Shown here: in pieces, positions 6,222 to 9,311 of the stretch
Layout of the letters: each line of letters opens with the position of its first letter
Position numbering within the stretch: position 1 is the stretch's first letter
Source of the DNA: an uncultured Eubacteriales bacterium
Lineage (GTDB): Bacteria; Bacillota; Clostridia; Oscillospirales; Butyricicoccaceae
Assembly: GCA_949740695.1 (NCBI GenBank)
Contig: CATJIY010000197.1
Span: 1 to 9,311, forward strand
Direction: 5' to 3'
DNA: 9,311 bases
Notes under the pieces: model-generated
What the model was told of the DNA's origin: nothing
Databases searched by the model: none
The model's input: the letters and a program-made list of their open reading frames with translations, nothing else
Translations under genes and position numbers: made by a program

Positions 6222-8081
6222 ATGCGGCAGCATCCCTGGTTGGAATATATCAACAGTCCCGCCGATTTGAAAAAGATTCCGGCGGAAGATCTCCCCGGCC
6301 TTTGCGCTGAAATTCGGGAGTTTTTGCTTCAGCGGGTTTCTCAAACTGGCGGGCATTTGGCTTCCAATTTGGGCGCAGTGGAGCTGACGGTGGCCGTTCA
6401 TCGGGTGTTTTCCGCGCCAAAGGACGATATTTTGTTTGATGTGGGACACCAATGTTATGTGCATAAGATGCTTACCGGGCGGCGAGATCAGTTTGGTACT
6501 CTGCGTCAGTTTGGCGGCATCAGCGGCTTTCTTCGTCCGGAAGAAAGTTCTTATGATTGCGCGGTTACCGGTCACGCTTCTTCTTCAGTGTCGGTAGCCT
6601 TGGGAATGGCCCGCGCCAAACGAATTACCGGAAAGGAAGGGGCGACGGTCTGCATCATTGGGGATGGAGCGCTCACCGGCGGTATGGCCTATGAGGCGAT
6701 GAACGACGCGGGGCAGTCAGGGTTACCTTTACTTGTGATCTTTAATGACAACGACATGTCCATTAGCCCCAATGTGGGAGCCATTGCAAAGCGTCTTTCG
6801 GCCATCCGTATCAAACCCCGGTATTTCCGCATGAAGGATCGCACCAAGGCTGTTTTGCAGAAGATTCCCGGGGGAGACGGGCTGACCCGGGGAATTTCAA
6901 CTTGTAAACGGTGGATGCGCACCGCAATTTTAAAAGAGACCCTTTTTGAGCTGATGGGCTTTCAGTATCTTGGTCCAGCTGACGGAAACGATGTGTTCGC
7001 GGTTTGCCATCTTTTGGAGCAAGCGAAAAAGCTGAACCGGCCGGTGGTAATTCATTTAAAAACCGTCAAGGGCAAGGGCTATCTGCCCTCGCAGCAGGAC
7101 CCTTGTGATTTTCATGGAGTGGCTGCTTTTGACCGGGTTACCGGTCAGCCGGTGACCCGGCAAAAACCGGATTTTTCAGCGGTGTTTGGAGAGGAATTGT
7201 GCCGTTTGGCTGCTGAGCGGCCTGAGATTTGCGCGGTGACGGCCGCTATGTCGGCGGGCACCGGGCTAGCCGCTTTTGCCCAGCGGTATCCTCAGCGCTT
7301 TTTTGATGTGGGCATTGCGGAAGAGCACGCAGTGGCGCTTTCCGCCGGGCTGGCCGCCCGGGGGGCGGTTCCGGTATGCGCTATTTACTCTACCTTTTTG
7401 CAGCGGGCATACGATCAGATTTTAGAGGATATTGCCATTTGTCGCAAGCATGTGGTGTTGGCGGTAGACCGGGCGGGGCTGGTAGGCGCTGATGGGGAGA
7501 CGCACCAGGGAATTTTTGACGTAGCTTTTTTACGTACGGTTCCTGGATTGAAAATTTTTGCGCCTGCCAACTATGCTGAGCTGCGCGCCGCTTTGCGCTG
7601 GGCGGTGATTCAGGAAACCGGTCCGGTGGCTTTGCGTTATCCTCGAGGCGGAGAGGGAATTTTTTTGGAAAATACCTTTGATCAGCCAGCCGCTTTGATC
7701 CGGCCGGGAAAGGATCTGGTCGTTTGCACTTATGGCTGTATGACGCCGGTGGCTCTGGAATGTGCCCGGTTGTTGGAAGCGGAGGGGGTTTCGGTTGGCG
7801 TGTTCAAACTGAACCAGTTGACCAGGCTGGAAGAAAGCGGAGTGATTCCGGTTGCGCAAGAGTTTGGCAGGCTGCTGGTGTTGGAGGATTGTCAAATTGA
7901 GGGCTGCGTAGGGCAGGCAATTGCCCAGCTGCTGGCGGAACGAGGCGTTTTGGCGCGGCTGAAGCTGTGCAATTTGGGCAGTCGATTTATTCCTCAGGGA
8001 AAAGTGGAGCAGCTATACGCTGCTTATGGGTTGGATGCGCTTTCGGTGGCCCGTCAGGCAAAGGAGCTGCTTCATGGGTGA
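6222..8081 (+). CDS. dxs: 1-deoxy-D-xylulose-5-phosphate synthase
   Basis: Thiamine-diphosphate enzyme that condenses pyruvate and glyceraldehyde 3-phosphate into DXP, the first step of the MEP isoprenoid pathway and a branch to thiamine and pyridoxal. The 619-aa length is typical. Seen in order: INSPADLKKIP near the N-terminus; SQTGGHLASNLGAVELTVA with His45; DVGHQCYVHKMLTGR with His76; GHASSSVSVALG; the ThDP/metal motif GDGALTGGMAYEAMNDAG to NDNDMSISPNVGA (147-186); DFHGV with His298; catalytic Glu367 in DVGIAEEHA; YSTFLQRAYDQILEDIA; DRAGLVGADGETHQG (416-430); and the phosphate-binding LRYPRGG (Arg472). Residues corresponding to E. coli His49, His80, His299, Glu370 and His431 are all present, so it should be active. 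Its 3' end overlaps the tlyA start by 8 nt. Low-stringency features such as DGND in place of DGHD do not affect these residues. Confidence 0.97.
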   Translation: MRQHPWLEYINSPADLKKIPAEDLPGLCAEIREFLLQRVSQTGGHLASNLGAVELTVAVHRVFSAPKDDILFDVGHQCYVHKMLTGRRDQFGTLRQFGGISGFLRPEESSYDCAVTGHASSSVSVALGMARAKRITGKEGATVCIIGDGALTGGMAYEAMNDAGQSGLPLLVIFNDNDMSISPNVGAIAKRLSAIRIKPRYFRMKDRTKAVLQKIPGGDGLTRGISTCKRWMRTAILKETLFELMGFQYLGPADGNDVFAVCHLLEQAKKLNRPVVIHLKTVKGKGYLPSQQDPCDFHGVAAFDRVTGQPVTRQKPDFSAVFGEELCRLAAERPEICAVTAAMSAGTGLAAFAQRYPQRFFDVGIAEEHAVALSAGLAARGAVPVCAIYSTFLQRAYDQILEDIAICRKHVVLAVDRAGLVGADGETHQGIFDVAFLRTVPGLKIFAPANYAELRAALRWAVIQETGPVALRYPRGGEGIFLENTFDQPAALIRPGKDLVVCTYGCMTPVALECARLLEAEGVSVGVFKLNQLTRLEESGVIPVAQEFGRLLVLEDCQIEGCVGQAIAQLLAERGVLARLKLCNLGSRFIPQGKVEQLYAAYGLDALSVARQAKELLHG

Positions 8082-8871
8082 AACGTTGCGGCTGGATGCC
8101 CTTTTGGTGGTTCGAGGGATTGTGGGCGGCCGGGACAGGGCAAAAGAATTGATTGAACAGGGATTGGTGCTGGTAGAAGGCCGCCCCGTATCAAAAGCCG
8201 CCCAGAGATATCCCATGGACGTGCCGCTAGAAGTGTTGGAGGGCGCGGCCCGGTTTGTCAGTCGGGGTGCGCATAAGTTGGAGGGCGCATTGGCTGGTTT
8301 TGGCTTGGATCTCACCGGAAAAGTGGTATTGGATGTGGGAGCTTCTGCTGGCGGCTTTACCCAATGCGCCTTGGAGCGCGGCGCTGTCCGGGTTTACGCG
8401 GTGGATGTGGGCAGCGGCCAGCTGGCGCAAGTTTTGCAAAAAGATCAGCGGGTGGTTAATCTGGAGAGGACGGATATTCGGCGTTTAGCGCCAGAGGAGC
8501 TGGACCTTGTTCCGGAATTTGCTGTGTGTGATGTGAGCTTTATTTCTTTAACCTTGGTGTTGCCCAGTCTCAGCAGGCTGCTGTCTGAAGATGGGCAGGC
8601 GGTGGCGCTGATTAAACCTCAATTTGAGGCGGGACGCGGCCAGGCCAATCGAAAAGGAGTCATTCGGGATCCGAAAGTCCATCTGCGAGTAATTCGAACC
8701 GTTCTGGAGGCTGCAAGGCAAGCCGGCTTTGTTCCGGAAGGACTGATGGCGTCCCCTATTCTGGGCGGAGCGGGAAACCGGGAGTTTTTGGTCTTATTGA
8801 ACCGGCAGGGACGAGAAAGGCTTCCTGATCTGGAAAAGTTGGTCTATCAGGCTGTCCCGGGAGTTCCATAA
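8074..8871 (+). CDS. tlyA: TlyA-family RNA 2'-O-methyltransferase (S4 plus FtsJ-like domains)
   Basis: Predicted SAM-dependent RNA methyltransferase of 265 aa. TlyA in mycobacteria 2'-O-methylates 16S and 23S rRNA cytidines; the Firmicutes members (B. subtilis YqxC) are less well defined. An S4 RNA-binding domain occupies about 1-60 (RLDALLVVRGIVGGRDRAKE, then GLVLVEGRPV), followed by the linker FVSRGAHKLEGAL. The Rossmann methyltransferase domain has LDVGASAGGFTQCAL (86-100) for SAM, CDVSFISL (152-159), LIKPQFEAGR (179-188) and GGAGNREFLV. The candidate K-D-K-E tetrad is Lys68, Asp153, Lys181 and Glu237, matching the spacing of the mycobacterial tetrad. The start at 8074 has AAGGAG at 8061-8066, 7 nt upstream; the frame extends to 8026 inside dxs, which I reject. 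The old label hemolysin is not supported by anything seen here. nadK follows after 43 nt. Confidence 0.92.
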   Translation: MGETLRLDALLVVRGIVGGRDRAKELIEQGLVLVEGRPVSKAAQRYPMDVPLEVLEGAARFVSRGAHKLEGALAGFGLDLTGKVVLDVGASAGGFTQCALERGAVRVYAVDVGSGQLAQVLQKDQRVVNLERTDIRRLAPEELDLVPEFAVCDVSFISLTLVLPSLSRLLSEDGQAVALIKPQFEAGRGQANRKGVIRDPKVHLRVIRTVLEAARQAGFVPEGLMASPILGGAGNREFLVLLNRQGRERLPDLEKLVYQAVPGVP

Positions 8872-8914
8872 AACAGTGGAATTGGACAAGCCGAAACAGG
8901 GAGGTTTCCATAGG

Positions 8915-9311
8915 ATGAATCGTGTAATGGTACAACCAAACCCCACCCGGGAGCAGGCTTTGCTGGTAAGCCGGCGGCTGGTGTCTCTGCTGCTGAAAGA
9001 GCGGTTTGCGGTGCTGATCTTAGAGGAATTTCGGGCGTTTTTCACCCAGGGGCTCTCGGAAGAGGAACAGTCGCAGATTTGTTTTTTATCAGAGCAGGAG
9101 ATTTATTTTGCCTGTGATTTTATTATGGTGGTAGGAGGAGACGGAACCATTTTGCGGCTGGCGGGAAAAGCTTCTCAATACGGAAAACCGGTGTTGGGCG
9201 TCAACTGCGGTACCATTGGGTTTATGAGCGAGATTGAACCGGAAGAGCTGGCTTTGGTGCGGGCGGTTCGAGAGGGAAGGTTTACTTTGGATGAGCGAAG
9301 CATGCTGGACA
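8915..9311 (+). CDS. nadK: NAD kinase, N-terminal part (cut by the right edge)
   Basis: NAD kinase phosphorylates NAD to NADP using ATP or polyphosphate. Only about 132 residues are in the window. The N-terminal strand MNRVMVQPNPT matches the family's IPNP start, VVGGDGTILRLAG (72-84) holds the GGDGT catalytic/nucleotide motif, and GVNCGTIGFMSEIEPEE (95-111) corresponds to the usual NxGxLGFLTE segment. It ends in the LDERSMLD strand, usually ERxML. AGGGAGG at 8898-8904 lies 10 nt before the ATG at 8915; a downstream ATG at 8930 would cut into the first strand. The segment GVNCGTIGFMSE has Cys-Gly-Thr-Ile where Leu-Gly-x-Leu is common. In this gene cluster argR and recN often follow, outside the window. 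Confidence 0.94.
   Translation, partial: MNRVMVQPNPTREQALLVSRRLVSLLLKERFAVLILEEFRAFFTQGLSEEEQSQICFLSEQEIYFACDFIMVVGGDGTILRLAGKASQYGKPVLGVNCGTIGFMSEIEPEELALVRAVREGRFTLDERSMLD

Noticed and set aside
6981..6992. Asn in place of His in the DGHD segment of Dxs
   Set aside because: I first suspected a lost catalytic His, but counting along the E. coli protein puts its His299 in the FHA segment, which is intact here as His298 in DFHGV.
8868..8892. Short inverted repeat TTCCA/TGGAA after tlyA
   Set aside because: A 5-bp A/T-rich stem with no T run is too weak for a terminator, and nadK follows closely with its own ribosome binding site.

Overview
The window looks like a chromosomal segment of a moderately GC-rich member of the Firmicutes, class Clostridia, most likely close to Oscillospiraceae/Ruminococcaceae. 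This rests on the order nusB / TsaD-like / xseA / xseB / ispA / dxs / tlyA / nadK, strong AGGAGG-type ribosome binding sites, and a VanR/VanS-type two-component pair. I see no mobile elements, rRNA, tRNA or CRISPR array. The taxonomic call is inferred from gene order and protein character, not from a marker search.

Left part (1-2049, minus strand): a response regulator and its histidine kinase form a two-gene operon. They overlap by up to 23 nt and are read right to left from a good promoter near 2081-2108. Both resemble the VanR/VanS family of glycopeptide-resistance regulators, but no vanH, vanA/B/G-type ligase or vanX gene is visible. The operon ends in a strong hairpin at about 87-141. 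Beyond it, a second minus-strand frame with a plausible ribosome binding site starts at 42 and leaves the window after 14 codons.

Middle (2050-2430): a 381-base divergent intergenic region. It holds the regulator promoter, a tandem 11-bp repeat that could be a response-regulator operator, a TATAAT box facing right, and a terminator-like hairpin in the putative nusB leader with a possible competing fold.

Right part (2431-9311, plus strand): eight tightly packed housekeeping genes, several overlapping, almost certainly cotranscribed. nusB (rRNA antitermination) is followed by a TsaD/Kae1-fold paralogue, both exonuclease VII subunits (xseA, xseB), farnesyl diphosphate synthase (ispA), DXP synthase (dxs), a TlyA-family RNA methyltransferase, and the start of NAD kinase (nadK, cut by the window edge). 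dxs makes the first MEP-pathway intermediate and ispA uses that pathway's end products, so the isoprenoid genes are a functional pair. The rest serve transcription, DNA repair, RNA modification and cofactor supply.

I found no clearly new multi-gene system. The leads most worth checking are the leader hairpin before nusB, the VanRS-like pair without visible resistance genes, and the TsaD-like paralogue.
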